Assembly (NCBI GenBank): GCA_963787415.1
Contig: CAWBCO010000003.1
Location: 930,001-994,000, forward strand
DNA length: 64,000 bases
Origin: CAVUWL01 sp963787415
GTDB lineage: Bacteria > Actinomycetota > Thermoleophilia > Solirubrobacterales > 70-9
Reading direction: 5' to 3'
Shown in pieces: positions 12,372 to 20,208 of this stretch. The position numbers and the translations under genes were made by a program. How positions within the stretch are numbered: position 1 is the first letter of the stretch; the number at the start of each line of letters is the position of its first letter. A model generated the notes under the pieces. The model saw nothing but the letters and a program-made list of their open reading frames with translations, made no database searches and was not told where the DNA came from.

Positions 12372-13633
12372 GGACGCGCAGCTTTAGCTGGCAGGGAGCC
12401 GCCGATACCGCGCGCCAGCTCCGGCAGTGGACCTCCGTGCCCGACCGCTCGCCTGAGGTGGCGATGATCGGGCGAGAGGTTGTGGAGGGAGGCGATGAGG
12501 CGGTACTCCGCCTTACCGCTCGCTTCGATGCGACCGAGCACGCCCCCCAGCAGCTGCGCGTGGGGGCGGGGGAGACGGCGGCGGCGCTGGCCACCCTCGA
12601 GCCTCAACTGTTGGAGGCGATGGAGGTTGCCGCCGCAAACGTGAGGGCTGTGGCCGAGGCGCAGAGCGCAAAGGAGCCGCAGCGAATTACGCTGCCTCAG
12701 GGGCAGACGGTGATCGTTCGTGAACTGGCGGTCGCTGCAGCGGGGATCTACGTGCCGGGTGGGGCTGCCGCCTACCCGAGCAGTGTTCTGATGTGCTGTA
12801 TTCCAGCCCAGGTCGCGGGCGTAAAGCGCCTTGCCCTAGCCTGTCCTCCCGAACCTCGGGGCAAGCTCAATCGGCTTGTACTGGCCGCTGCCGAGCTCTG
12901 CCAGGTCGAGGAGATCTACGCGATGGGCGGTGCGCAGGCGATCTTTGCCCTCGCCCATGGGACCGAGACGATCAAGCCTGTCGACGTGATCGTGGGCCCC
13001 GGCAACGCGTGGGTTAGAGAGGCAAAGCGCGCAGTATGTGGCTTGGTCGGAATCGACTCGCTGGCCGGGCCCTCCGAGTTGATGCTGGTTGCCGGCCACG
13101 ACACAGATCCAGAGTGGGCCGCCCTCGACCTTTGTGCCCAGGCCGAGCATGGTGCAGAGAGCCCGCTGGTTGCGGTTGCGGTCGAGGAGGAGGTGCTCAC
13201 CGAGATCACCGCCGCGGCCGTGCGGCTGGCGGCCGATCGTCCCAGCGTTGCCGATGCGCCCTTGGCCTCAATCCGGGTTCCCGACCTGAGCGACGCGGTC
13301 GACCTGGCGAATGAATTCGCCCCCGAGCACCTCGAGCTGCTCGAGGAGGATGCCGCCACGCTTGCCGGGCGGATACGGACGGCGGGCTGCGTTTTTGTTG
13401 GCCGCAGCGGCGCCACTGCCTTTGGCGATTACAACGCGGGCTCCAATCACGTCCTGCCGACCGCTGGTGCAGGCCGCTTTTCGGGCCCCCTTGGCCCGGG
13501 CGTTTTTCGGCGCAAGATCTCGAATGTGATGATTTCCAAACCGGCCGCGAGAGCCCTGGCCCCGCAAGTCGATGCCCTCGCACGCGCCGAGGGATTCCCC
13601 GTCCATGGCGAGTCAGCGATGATTAGACGATGA
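12368..13633 (+). CDS. hisD: Histidinol dehydrogenase
   Basis: Zinc-dependent, NAD-linked oxidation of L-histidinol to histidine, the last two steps of the pathway. The 421-aa product has GGAAAYPSSVLM, the PGNAWVREAK segment, the catalytic AQAEHGAES region and NEFAPEHLEL. TTG 12368 overlaps the hisG stop and is taken as the coupled start. The order G-D-B with 4-nt overlaps indicates one transcript. Confidence 0.94.
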   Translation: MRTRSFSWQGAADTARQLRQWTSVPDRSPEVAMIGREVVEGGDEAVLRLTARFDATEHAPQQLRVGAGETAAALATLEPQLLEAMEVAAANVRAVAEAQSAKEPQRITLPQGQTVIVRELAVAAAGIYVPGGAAAYPSSVLMCCIPAQVAGVKRLALACPPEPRGKLNRLVLAAAELCQVEEIYAMGGAQAIFALAHGTETIKPVDVIVGPGNAWVREAKRAVCGLVGIDSLAGPSELMLVAGHDTDPEWAALDLCAQAEHGAESPLVAVAVEEEVLTEITAAAVRLAADRPSVADAPLASIRVPDLSDAVDLANEFAPEHLELLEEDAATLAGRIRTAGCVFVGRSGATAFGDYNAGSNHVLPTAGAGRFSGPLGPGVFRRKISNVMISKPAARALAPQVDALARAEGFPVHGESAMIRR

Positions 13634-14220
13634 GCAGGAAAGCCGAGAGGAAGCGTGAGACGGCCGAGACGAAGGTGTGGTTGGTCATCGATCTCGATGG
13701 CGGCGAGGCTTCCATGCAGACCGGCGTCGGCTTCCTCGATCACATGCTTGACCTGCTGGCCCGTCATGGACGGCTCGGCCTTCGGGTGGAGGCCAGTGGT
13801 GACCTCGAGACCGGCGCCCACCACACCGTGGAGGACGTCGGGATCGTGCTTGGCCAGGCGATCGATGAAGCCCTTGGCGACCGGGCTGGGATCAGGCGCT
13901 ACGGATCGGCCGTAGTGCCGATGGATGAGTCCCTTGCCGAGTGCGCACTCGATATTTCCGGACGGCCGCTATGCGTCTTTGATGCCGAGTTGCCGCCAAC
14001 CTCGATCGCTGGCTTTGATACCGAGCTCGCCGAGGAGTTCTTTCGGGCTCTGGCGACCAACGCAAAGTTGACTCTGCACATCTCGGTTCGCTCCGGGACT
14101 AACGCGCACCACATGATCGAGGCTTGCTTCAAGGCCTTTGCGCGGGCGCTGCGGGTGGCGGTCTCGATTGATCCCGAGGAGAGCGGCGTGCCCTCGACCA
14201 AGGGAACGCTGAGCCGATGA
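13630..14220 (+). CDS. hisB: Imidazoleglycerol-phosphate dehydratase
   Basis: Monofunctional HisB of 196 aa, which dehydrates imidazole glycerol phosphate to imidazole acetol phosphate using Mn2+. The metal-binding repeats are visible as GFLDHMLDLLARHG, HHTVEDVGIVLG, and later NAHHMIEACFKAFARAL. ATG 13630 overlaps the hisD stop; the stop overlaps the ATG of the hisH remnant. Confidence 0.94.
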   Translation: MSRKAERKRETAETKVWLVIDLDGGEASMQTGVGFLDHMLDLLARHGRLGLRVEASGDLETGAHHTVEDVGIVLGQAIDEALGDRAGIRRYGSAVVPMDESLAECALDISGRPLCVFDAELPPTSIAGFDTELAEEFFRALATNAKLTLHISVRSGTNAHHMIEACFKAFARALRVAVSIDPEESGVPSTKGTLSR

Positions 14221-14438
14221 AAGCGCGAAAACCTGTTGCCGATCACTATCACCCAATTGCGCTTGAGCCGCGGCGCTCCGACATTCCCCTCACCCCCGCC
14301 TCTGGGGATTTTGCCCGCAACCGGCGGCGCGAGAGCACCTTGGGCGTCAAGTTTGATCCCGAGAAGTCGGGCGCTGGCGGCCTTGGTCCGCTCGCCAGTT
14401 TTGCCGGGGTCTGTGTCCGCTCGCCAGTCACCGCGTGA
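14217..14438 (+). pseudogene. hisH: hisH remnant (glutamine amidotransferase subunit of IGP synthase)
   Basis: This 73-codon frame occupies the hisH position between hisB and hisA and keeps both translational couplings: ATGA with hisB and GTGA with hisA. Only its end resembles HisH: LGVKFDPEKSGAGGLGPLASF corresponds to the C-terminal block that usually reads GVQFHPEKSGxxGLxLLxNF, with the catalytic His changed to Asp. The rest (about 140 residues in a normal HisH of 200, including the nucleophile Cys and oxyanion strand) is missing; the first 40 codons match nothing I recognise. It therefore cannot be an active amidotransferase. A deletion that kept frame fits best; a misassembly is possible. 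Confidence 0.7.
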
Positions 14439-15163
14439 TCCTCCTGCCTGCGATCGACATCCGTGGAGGGCGCGCGGTACGCCTCTTTCAGGGTGACTAT
14501 GAGCGCGAGACGCGCTATGACGCCAACCCGGTAGACGCCGCGAAGCGCTGGGCGCTGGAAGGAGCCCGCTACCTGCATGTAGTTGACCTAGACGGGGCCA
14601 AGGCAGGGCACCCGATGAACCTAGATGTGGTTGCCCGGATAGCCGCGGCGGTTTCGTGTCCGATTGAGGTCGGGGGCGGCCTGCGCACGCCCGCGGCGGT
14701 CGCCTCGGTGTTGGCGGCGGGAGCTCAGCGCGTAGTGATCGGAACCGCAGCACTGCGCAATCCGGAGTTCCTCGAGACAATGCTGAGCGCACACGGCGAG
14801 CGTGTCATCGTCTCGATCGACTCTCGCGACGGCAAGGTATCCCTCGCGGGCTGGACTGAGACAACTGAGACCGACACTGCCGAAGCGATGTCTGAGCTCG
14901 CCCAACGCGGGGTGAGGCGCTTCCTCTTCACGCCGATTGAGGTTGACGGCACGATGGATGGTCCGGGATTCTCTCAGCTCGCCGAGGTCGCATCGGCGAG
15001 CGAGGCGGCGCTGATCTACTCGGGCGGGGTCGGGGAGCTGGCAGATCTGAAAGCCCTGGCAGACCGGGCTCCGGCCAACGTCGAGGGGGTGATCGTCGGC
15101 CGGGCGATCTATGAGCAACGCTTCACGGTCGGTCAGGCAAATGCCATCCTTGACTCTCCCTAG
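14435..15163 (+). CDS. hisA: Phosphoribosylformimino-AICAR-phosphate isomerase
   Basis: A TIM-barrel isomerase of histidine synthesis converting ProFAR to PRFAR; in actinobacteria the homologue PriA may also serve as TrpF. The 242-aa product starts MILLPAIDIRGGRAVRL with catalytic Asp8, has DLDGAKAG, EVGGGLRTP and the second phosphate site YSGGVGELADL. GTG 14435 overlaps the stop of the hisH remnant. No hisF or hisI follows, although they often lie next. HisA versus PriA cannot be decided by eye. Confidence 0.9.
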   Translation: MILLPAIDIRGGRAVRLFQGDYERETRYDANPVDAAKRWALEGARYLHVVDLDGAKAGHPMNLDVVARIAAAVSCPIEVGGGLRTPAAVASVLAAGAQRVVIGTAALRNPEFLETMLSAHGERVIVSIDSRDGKVSLAGWTETTETDTAEAMSELAQRGVRRFLFTPIEVDGTMDGPGFSQLAEVASASEAALIYSGGVGELADLKALADRAPANVEGVIVGRAIYEQRFTVGQANAILDSP

Positions 15164-15437
15164 GGCCACCTCGCGGCCCGCCGCGACTGGCCCGGAGGAG
15201 GGGCACGACTCCAGGACCACCCGTGATCGGTGCGATGAGGACCTGGCGGGTTCGGCAGAAGGCCGAGGGTCGCGCCGCACCTAACCGAGCCAATAGTCCC
15301 CAGCAGCTAGGCAGGGAGATCGCAAGATCTGGCGCCGGGACCGACCTCACCGTCAGACTGTAGCTCCGGGCCCTGGCGATCAGCTTGCTCGGAGCGGTAG
15401 GGACCCTCTGAGCGGCTGGGGCTAGTAAGGAATCCAA
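15164..15437. other. Gap between hisA and the CCA-adding enzyme gene
   Basis: I see no gene, hisF remnant, hairpin terminator or tRNA here. TAAGGAA just before 15438 is the ribosome site of the next gene. Confidence 0.5.
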
Positions 15438-16556
15438 ATGTCGATCTCCTCAAAGCCAACCGATGACCTCGCGGCGGCGCTGGCGCAGGCCTATCCCGAG
15501 CTGGAGGCGGTTCGAGAGCAATTGGCAAGGGAGCGGGTCTATCTCGTCGGCGGCGCCGTTCGTGATCTCCTGCTCGGTCGCGGCCGAGCCGACATCGATC
15601 TAGTCATCGAGGGCGACGCGGCGCAGTTCGCGGCCCGCTTTGGGGCTCGGGTCCGCACCCACGAGCGATTCGCTACCGCCGTGGTTGAGCTCCAGGAGGG
15701 CCGGATCGATATCGCGACGGCCCGGACGGAGCTGTATCCGAAGCCGGGCGCTCTGCCCGTGGTAAAGCCATCGAACCTCTCCGAAGACCTCGCCCGACGT
15801 GACTTTACGATCAACGCGATGGCGATCTTGCTCGGGACGAACCCGTGCCTGATCGACCCTCAAGATGGCCGTAGCGACCTTGCCGCGGGGCTGCTGCGGG
15901 TCCTACATCCGGGTTCATTTTCAGACGATCCAAGCCGCGCCCTGCGGGCGGCGAGATACGCGGCGCGGTTCGGATTTAGCTTGGAGCCAGAGACCGCGAG
16001 GTGGTTGGCGAGCGCCGATCTGGGGACGATTTCTGCCGATCGCCGCCAGGCCGAGTTGCGTCGATTGGTGGCTGGACCCGAAGCCCTGGGCGGACTGAAG
16101 CTCGCGGTGCAGTGGGGCTTGATTGAGCCACGCCCGGGCGGGCTTGAGCTCGCAGACTTGGTTTCGGGGCTGATCTCGACCTCGACCTGGGCAGACATCG
16201 TCGACCCAGACCAAGCCCTGCTTGCGGCGGCACTTGGACCTCCTGGCGCCGAGGCGGAGCTTGCAGCATTGGTCCCGGGCAGCCCATCGGAGGCAGTTGA
16301 GTCCGCGCGGGAGCACAGCTCGATCGAACTGCTGCTCGCCCGAGCGCTGGGCGCTGAGTGGTTGGATACCTACCTGAGTAACTGGAGCGGGGTGCGTCTT
16401 GAGATCGACGGAGGCGATCTGATCGCCGCGGGCATAGATCAGGGACCGGCGCTGGGACGCGGGCTGCAGGCGGCATTGCGTCGAAAGCTCGACGGAGAAA
16501 TTGAGGGGCGCGAGGAGGAGTTAGCGGTGGCTTTGGCGGTCGCGGGATCGCAGTAG
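15438..16556 (+). CDS. CCA tRNA nucleotidyltransferase / poly(A) polymerase family protein
   Basis: A class II nucleotidyltransferase of 372 aa that most likely adds or repairs the CCA end of tRNAs. The head domain has GGAVRDLLLGR and the metal-binding DIDLV. It continues with RRDFTINAMA and DPQDGRSDL. The RNA-binding neck shows DDPSRALRAARYAARFGF. No HD phosphohydrolase domain is visible at the C-terminus. A good ribosome site (TAAGGAA) precedes ATG 15438. CCA addition is favoured over poly(A) addition from the ERxA-like context but is not proven. Confidence 0.85.
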   Translation: MSISSKPTDDLAAALAQAYPELEAVREQLARERVYLVGGAVRDLLLGRGRADIDLVIEGDAAQFAARFGARVRTHERFATAVVELQEGRIDIATARTELYPKPGALPVVKPSNLSEDLARRDFTINAMAILLGTNPCLIDPQDGRSDLAAGLLRVLHPGSFSDDPSRALRAARYAARFGFSLEPETARWLASADLGTISADRRQAELRRLVAGPEALGGLKLAVQWGLIEPRPGGLELADLVSGLISTSTWADIVDPDQALLAAALGPPGAEAELAALVPGSPSEAVESAREHSSIELLLARALGAEWLDTYLSNWSGVRLEIDGGDLIAAGIDQGPALGRGLQAALRRKLDGEIEGREEELAVALAVAGSQ

Positions 16557-16566
16557 ACGGGGTTGG

Positions 16567-17340
16567 ATGCTTTCTGCTTTGTTACCTGCAATGCGATGGC
16601 ATGAGAATGCGGGGGTGCGCTGGCTTGGGGCCGAATTTCCGGGCGCCAAGGTTGCCTTCTCAACTCGATTAGGCGGGGTCAGTACCAAGCCCTTTAATTC
16701 CCTCAACCTTGGTGCACGCAGCGAGGATCGATGGGCCAGGGTCCTGGTAAACCGCCGCAGGTTGTCCGCCGCCTTGGACCTCGATCCGGCGCGGGTCAGG
16801 ATCGGGCGCCAGGTTCATGGTGCCGAGCTCCTTTCGCACGGCGGACCAAATCGCTCAACGCCATTTGCGGAGCCAAATGCGGAGCTTGCGGCCGTCGACG
16901 GACACGTCACCTCAGTACCGGGGGTGCCACTTCTTGTCTTCGTCGCCGATTGTCTGCCGATCGCCCTCTGGGGCCCGGGCGGAGCCGCGATGTTGCACTG
17001 TGGTTGGCGCGGGTTGGACGCCGGCATCCTTGCCCGCGGAGTCGAGGCGGTGGATGCCAGGCGTGCCGCCATCGGTCCGGGGATCGGTCGCTGCTGCTAT
17101 CAGGTTGGCGAAGAGGTGAAGCGGGCGTTTGCAAGACTTGGAAAGCGGGTCCTCGCTGGTTCGATGCTCGATCTGACCGAGGTCGCGCGTCTGCAGTTGG
17201 CGGAGGCCGGGGTGGACTCTGTCGAGTGCGCCAATATCTGCACGAGATGTGAGGAGGGGCTGTTTTTCTCCCATCGCCGCGACGCAGGGCAGACCGGGCA
17301 CCAAGCTGGCATCACCTGGATCGAGGGGCCGGTCCAGTAG
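16567..17340 (+). CDS. pgeF: Laccase-domain purine nucleoside phosphorylase (YfiH/PgeF family)
   Basis: Family members act as purine nucleoside phosphorylase/adenosine deaminase, and some have been linked to peptidoglycan editing. The product is 257 aa with the metal site set QVHG, ADCLPIAL, HCGWRGL and IGPGIGRCCYQVGEEV, and the C-terminal FFSHRRDAGQTGHQAG. It belongs to the conserved pgeF-yggS-sepF block normally found behind ftsZ; here the upstream gene is the CCA-adding enzyme. ATG 16594 is a possible later start. Confidence 0.88.
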   Translation: MLSALLPAMRWHENAGVRWLGAEFPGAKVAFSTRLGGVSTKPFNSLNLGARSEDRWARVLVNRRRLSAALDLDPARVRIGRQVHGAELLSHGGPNRSTPFAEPNAELAAVDGHVTSVPGVPLLVFVADCLPIALWGPGGAAMLHCGWRGLDAGILARGVEAVDARRAAIGPGIGRCCYQVGEEVKRAFARLGKRVLAGSMLDLTEVARLQLAEAGVDSVECANICTRCEEGLFFSHRRDAGQTGHQAGITWIEGPVQ

Positions 17341-17343
17341 GCG

Positions 17344-17976
17344 ATGGCGGACCTGATTCAACGCCTCGATGCGTCGAAAATCGCCGCCAACCTCGAACGC
17401 GTGCGCGCGGTGGTCGGAGAGGGTGTCGAAGTCCTTGCCGCCACCAAGTATGTGGCAGTTGAGGAGATGGGCGCCCTGCAAGAGGCCGGAGTGACGCTAG
17501 TCGGTGAGAACCGCCAGCAGGAGCTCGGCGCTAAGCATGAGCGCTGGGGTGAGGCCTTCCAGTGGGACTTCATCGGCAACCTGCAGAGCCGCAAGGTCAA
17601 GCAGCTGCTCGCGGTGTCTCGCCTCATTCATTCAGTTGCGACCGATTCGGTACTCGATCAACTCGGGCGCCACGGTGGCGCGGAGACGGAGGTGCTAGTT
17701 GAGGTCAACGTTGCCGGAGAGTCGGGAAAGAGCGGGGTCACCCCATCGGGGCTCGGCTCATTCCTCGATCGTTGCCCTGTTCGGGTGGGCGGGTTGATGA
17801 CGATGCCGCCCTTCAGCTCCACTCCAGAGGGATCGCGTCCCCATTTCGCCCACCTTGCGCAACTCGCCGCCGAACACGGGCTCACCCGCCTCTCGATGGG
17901 AACCTCCCAAGACTGGCAGGTGGCGGTTGAAGAGGGGGCGACGATCATTCGCCTCGGGAGGGGACTCTACGCCTGA
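17344..17976 (+). CDS. yggS: PLP homeostasis protein (YggS/PLPBP family)
   Basis: A single-domain PLP-binding protein with an alanine-racemase-like barrel and no known catalytic activity; it balances vitamin B6 and amino acid pools. The 210-aa product has the PLP-lysine motif AATKYV, GENRQQEL, DFIGNLQSRK and the phosphate-binding LSMGTSQDW. It begins 3 nt behind the pgeF stop and is followed by sepF. Actinobacterial homologues sit in the same place in the division cluster. Confidence 0.92.
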   Translation: MADLIQRLDASKIAANLERVRAVVGEGVEVLAATKYVAVEEMGALQEAGVTLVGENRQQELGAKHERWGEAFQWDFIGNLQSRKVKQLLAVSRLIHSVATDSVLDQLGRHGGAETEVLVEVNVAGESGKSGVTPSGLGSFLDRCPVRVGGLMTMPPFSSTPEGSRPHFAHLAQLAAEHGLTRLSMGTSQDWQVAVEEGATIIRLGRGLYA

Positions 17977-17984
17977 AACGGCGC

Positions 17985-17990
17985 TACCCT
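17985..17990 (+). promoter_or_regulatory. Possible -10 element before sepF
   Basis: TACCCT about 50 nt upstream of sepF would give a leader holding the GAGGCGG ribosome site. Confidence 0.3.
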
Positions 17991-18042
17991 GGGGATAGCT
18001 CGTAAAGGAGTCAACGGGCAAAGGCCGAAAGAGGCGGTGAAG

Positions 18043-18597
18043 ATGGCCCTACGCGACACATGGCACAGAGCGCTTGTCTACTTCGGCCTCGCCGAGGACC
18101 ACGACTATGGGCCGGGATATGAGGACGCAGATTATGAGCCCGAGACCGGCTCGGAGGAAGTTTTCGAAAGTCGTCGTGAACGAGAGCACGCGCCGGTTCG
18201 ACGGCTGCCCACCGCACGCCGCTCCCGCCGCGACGAGATTGACGACATCTTCGCTGACGATGAGCCGATCTCGGCTTCTCGCACCCGTGTTTTGAGACCG
18301 GTCGATAACGGCGGCTCCGAAGTGCAGGTCCATCTCGTCATCCCCCGGAACTTCAATGATGCCCAGCAGGTAGCCGATCAGTTCAAACGCGCAGTGCCGG
18401 TGATTCTCAACCTGCAGACAACCGACCACGAGCTTTCCAAGCGGATGATCGATTTCTGCTCGGGTTTGACCTACGCGATGGACGGAGGCATGCAGCGGAT
18501 CGCTGAGAAAATGTTTCTGCTGACTCCGCGCAACGTCGAGGTCTCGGCCGAGGAAAAGGCGAGATTGATCGACAAGGGTTTCTTCAATCAGTCCTGA
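18043..18597 (+). CDS. sepF: Cell division protein SepF
   Basis: Anchors FtsZ to the membrane and aligns the septum in Gram-positive bacteria. The 184-aa product begins with an amphipathic membrane-binding helix (ALRDTWHRALVYFGL), then an acidic linker (about 20-95) rich in Glu, Asp and Arg. The SepF domain follows (VHLVIPRNFNDAQQVADQF, and later the glycine-containing LTYAMDGGMQRIAEKMFLLTP). ATG 18043 is preceded by GAGGCGGTGAAG; GTG 18037 is in the same frame. FtsZ itself is not encoded nearby. Confidence 0.93.
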   Translation: MALRDTWHRALVYFGLAEDHDYGPGYEDADYEPETGSEEVFESRREREHAPVRRLPTARRSRRDEIDDIFADDEPISASRTRVLRPVDNGGSEVQVHLVIPRNFNDAQQVADQFKRAVPVILNLQTTDHELSKRMIDFCSGLTYAMDGGMQRIAEKMFLLTPRNVEVSAEEKARLIDKGFFNQS

Positions 18598-18628
18598 GTA
18601 GGGCGAGGCCTTCCCCCCAGGGCCTCAC

Positions 18629-18634
18629 TAGGCT
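18629..18634 (+). promoter_or_regulatory. -10-like hexamer before proC
   Basis: TAGGCT, 8 nt, ATG 18643. GGGG between them could act as a weak ribosome site instead. Confidence 0.4.
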
Positions 18635-18642
18635 GGGGAATC

Positions 18643-19389
18643 ATGGTTGTTGGATTCGTTGGTTCGGGCAGCATGGCTGCGGCGATGGCGCGCGGATGGA
18701 CTGGGCGGATGGAGCAGATGCTGTTCTCAGATAACGGTTCTGGACGCGCGATTGAGCTCGCCCGGGAGGTCGGGGGCGAGGCCGTGAGCTCAGCCCCTGA
18801 GCTCATCGAGAGTGCCGAGGTCATCGTCCTCGCAGCCAAGCCGGCGGCCCTGGGCAGCATTGCTGCAGAGATCGGCTCAACCTCAAAGGTCGTCGTCTCG
18901 CTGCTTGCCGGCACTTCCCGAGCCGCGGTCGCCGCATTGTTCCCCAAGGCAACGGTGCTGCGGGTGATGCCAAACCTCGGGGTAGAAGTTCGGCGGGGGG
19001 TGCTCTGCCTGGCCGGTCCCGACGCTCTGGGGAAGATCGGGCAGATGCTGGGCGTCCTCGGACGCGTGGTCGAGCTACCCGAGGCAGAGTTTGACGCGGC
19101 AACCGCGGTGATGGGCTGCGCTCCCGCTTACCTGGCGCTTGCCGTTGAGGCGATCGCAACGGCTGGTAGCCAGGCTGGGCTCAAACCGGAGCTCGCTTTA
19201 GAGCTTGTCGTGGAGACGGCCGCCGGCACCGCGGAGCTCCTACGCCAGCGCGACCCCGGCGAGCTGCGCAAGGCAGTTGCCTCGCCTGGGGGGAGCACCG
19301 AAGCCGGGCTTAATGCGCTGCAGAGCAGGGGCGTAGAGGCTGGCTTTGAAGCCGCGGTGCGGGCGTCGTTAGAGAGGATGCGAGAATGA
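18643..19389 (+). CDS. proC: Pyrroline-5-carboxylate reductase
   Basis: NAD(P)H-dependent last step of proline synthesis. The 248-aa product has the Rossmann start VGFVGSGSMAAAMARG, VLRVMPNLG, and the C-terminal dimer domain with a conserved PGGSTEAGLNALQ. It lies between sepF and yggT and overlaps yggT by ATGA. proC occurs in this cluster in several phyla; the reason for the link is unknown. Confidence 0.92.
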   Translation: MVVGFVGSGSMAAAMARGWTGRMEQMLFSDNGSGRAIELAREVGGEAVSSAPELIESAEVIVLAAKPAALGSIAAEIGSTSKVVVSLLAGTSRAAVAALFPKATVLRVMPNLGVEVRRGVLCLAGPDALGKIGQMLGVLGRVVELPEAEFDAATAVMGCAPAYLALAVEAIATAGSQAGLKPELALELVVETAAGTAELLRQRDPGELRKAVASPGGSTEAGLNALQSRGVEAGFEAAVRASLERMRE

Positions 19390-19688
19390 TCGCGCTGGCG
19401 CTCGCCCGTGGAGACTTCGCCAATTATGTAAATGCGCTTTTCATCGTCTATATCGCGCTGATCTTTGCCAATATTCTGATCTCCTGGATACCGCGGATCC
19501 CCGATAACCGTCCGCTTCGCATCGTCCTTGACTTCGTCAGCGAGACGACCAACCCATACCTCAACCTCTTTCGACGCTTCCTACCGCCGATTGGCGGCGG
19601 CGGCCTCGCGCTCGATCTCAGCCCGATGCTAGGAATCATCGTGCTGCTGCTCTTGCAGGAGCTGGTCGTCGGCCTGATCGCAGGGTGA
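19386..19688 (+). CDS. YggT family membrane protein
   Basis: A 100-aa protein with two hydrophobic segments (about 12-37 and 75-98) around a polar centre containing the family motif DFVSETTNPYLNLFRRFLPP. YggT proteins take part in membrane-associated division or osmotic functions that are poorly defined. It starts in the proC stop (ATGA) and ends in the lspA start (GTGA). Confidence 0.88.
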   Translation: MIALALARGDFANYVNALFIVYIALIFANILISWIPRIPDNRPLRIVLDFVSETTNPYLNLFRRFLPPIGGGGLALDLSPMLGIIVLLLLQELVVGLIAG

Positions 19689-20140
19689 GTGCGGAGGCTG
19701 CTCGCTGCTGGCGGAATGCCGGCGCCCTATGTGGGCTGATTGTGCTCGCCGACCAGGGCGCGAAGGCGGCGATCGAAGCCCACCTCGTCCCCAACCAACG
19801 CGTCGAGGTGCTGGGGCCGCTGCGCCTGACTCTGGCTCACAACCAGGGAGTTGCATTCGGCCTCGCCGGAGGAGCAGGCATTGGCCTGGTCCTCGTTACT
19901 GGGGTGGCGCTTGTTTTTATCGGCTATCTCTTCTCCCGCAAGCCAACTCGGCCGGGGATGTGGATGGCGGTCGGAATCTTGGCCGGGGGTGCATTGGGAA
20001 ACCTCGCCGATCGGATCCGCGCCGGAGCGGTCACCGACTACATCGATTTGCCCCACTGGCCGCCCTTCAACCTCGCCGATATGGCGATCACGATAGGTGT
20101 CGTTTTGCTTGCGATCGCCTATCTGCGAGAACCCGAGTGA
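19685..20140 (+). CDS. lspA: Lipoprotein signal peptidase
   Basis: An aspartyl protease of the inner membrane that cleaves signal peptides of prolipoproteins. The 151-aa product has four hydrophobic segments, LTLAHNQGVAFGLA, and the two catalytic Asp motifs GNLADRI and VTDYIDL followed by FNLADM. GTG 19685 is coupled to yggT. In many actinobacteria divIVA lies between yggT and lspA; it is absent here. The stop overlaps a 23-codon frame (GTGA). Confidence 0.93.
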   Translation: MSAEAARCWRNAGALCGLIVLADQGAKAAIEAHLVPNQRVEVLGPLRLTLAHNQGVAFGLAGGAGIGLVLVTGVALVFIGYLFSRKPTRPGMWMAVGILAGGALGNLADRIRAGAVTDYIDLPHWPPFNLADMAITIGVVLLAIAYLREPE

Positions 20141-20208
20141 GTGGACCAAATGAGATCGTGAGCCGGATTGCTTCGACGCCCTGGCAGCTGGAGCCGGGGG
20201 CGGCATGA
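20137..20208 (+). CDS. Possible 23-codon coupling ORF between lspA and the pseudouridine synthase
   Basis: GTG 20137 overlaps the lspA stop (GTGA) and its TGA at 20206-20208 overlaps the next ATG (ATGA). It encodes MSGPNEIVSRIASTPWQLEP plus three residues. It sits where RluD-type enzymes would encode their S4 RNA-binding domain, which the downstream protein lacks. It may be a remnant of that domain or only a bridge carrying ribosomes from lspA to the next gene. No product homology recognised. Confidence 0.35.
   Translation: MSGPNEIVSRIASTPWQLEPGAA

Noticed and set aside
13899..14792. A 297-codon minus-strand open frame across hisB, the hisH remnant and hisA
   Set aside because: Antisense to recognised his genes and without any known motif.
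15164..15437. A hisF remnant behind hisA
   Set aside because: None of the frames shows barrel motifs of HisF; the stretch looks non-coding.
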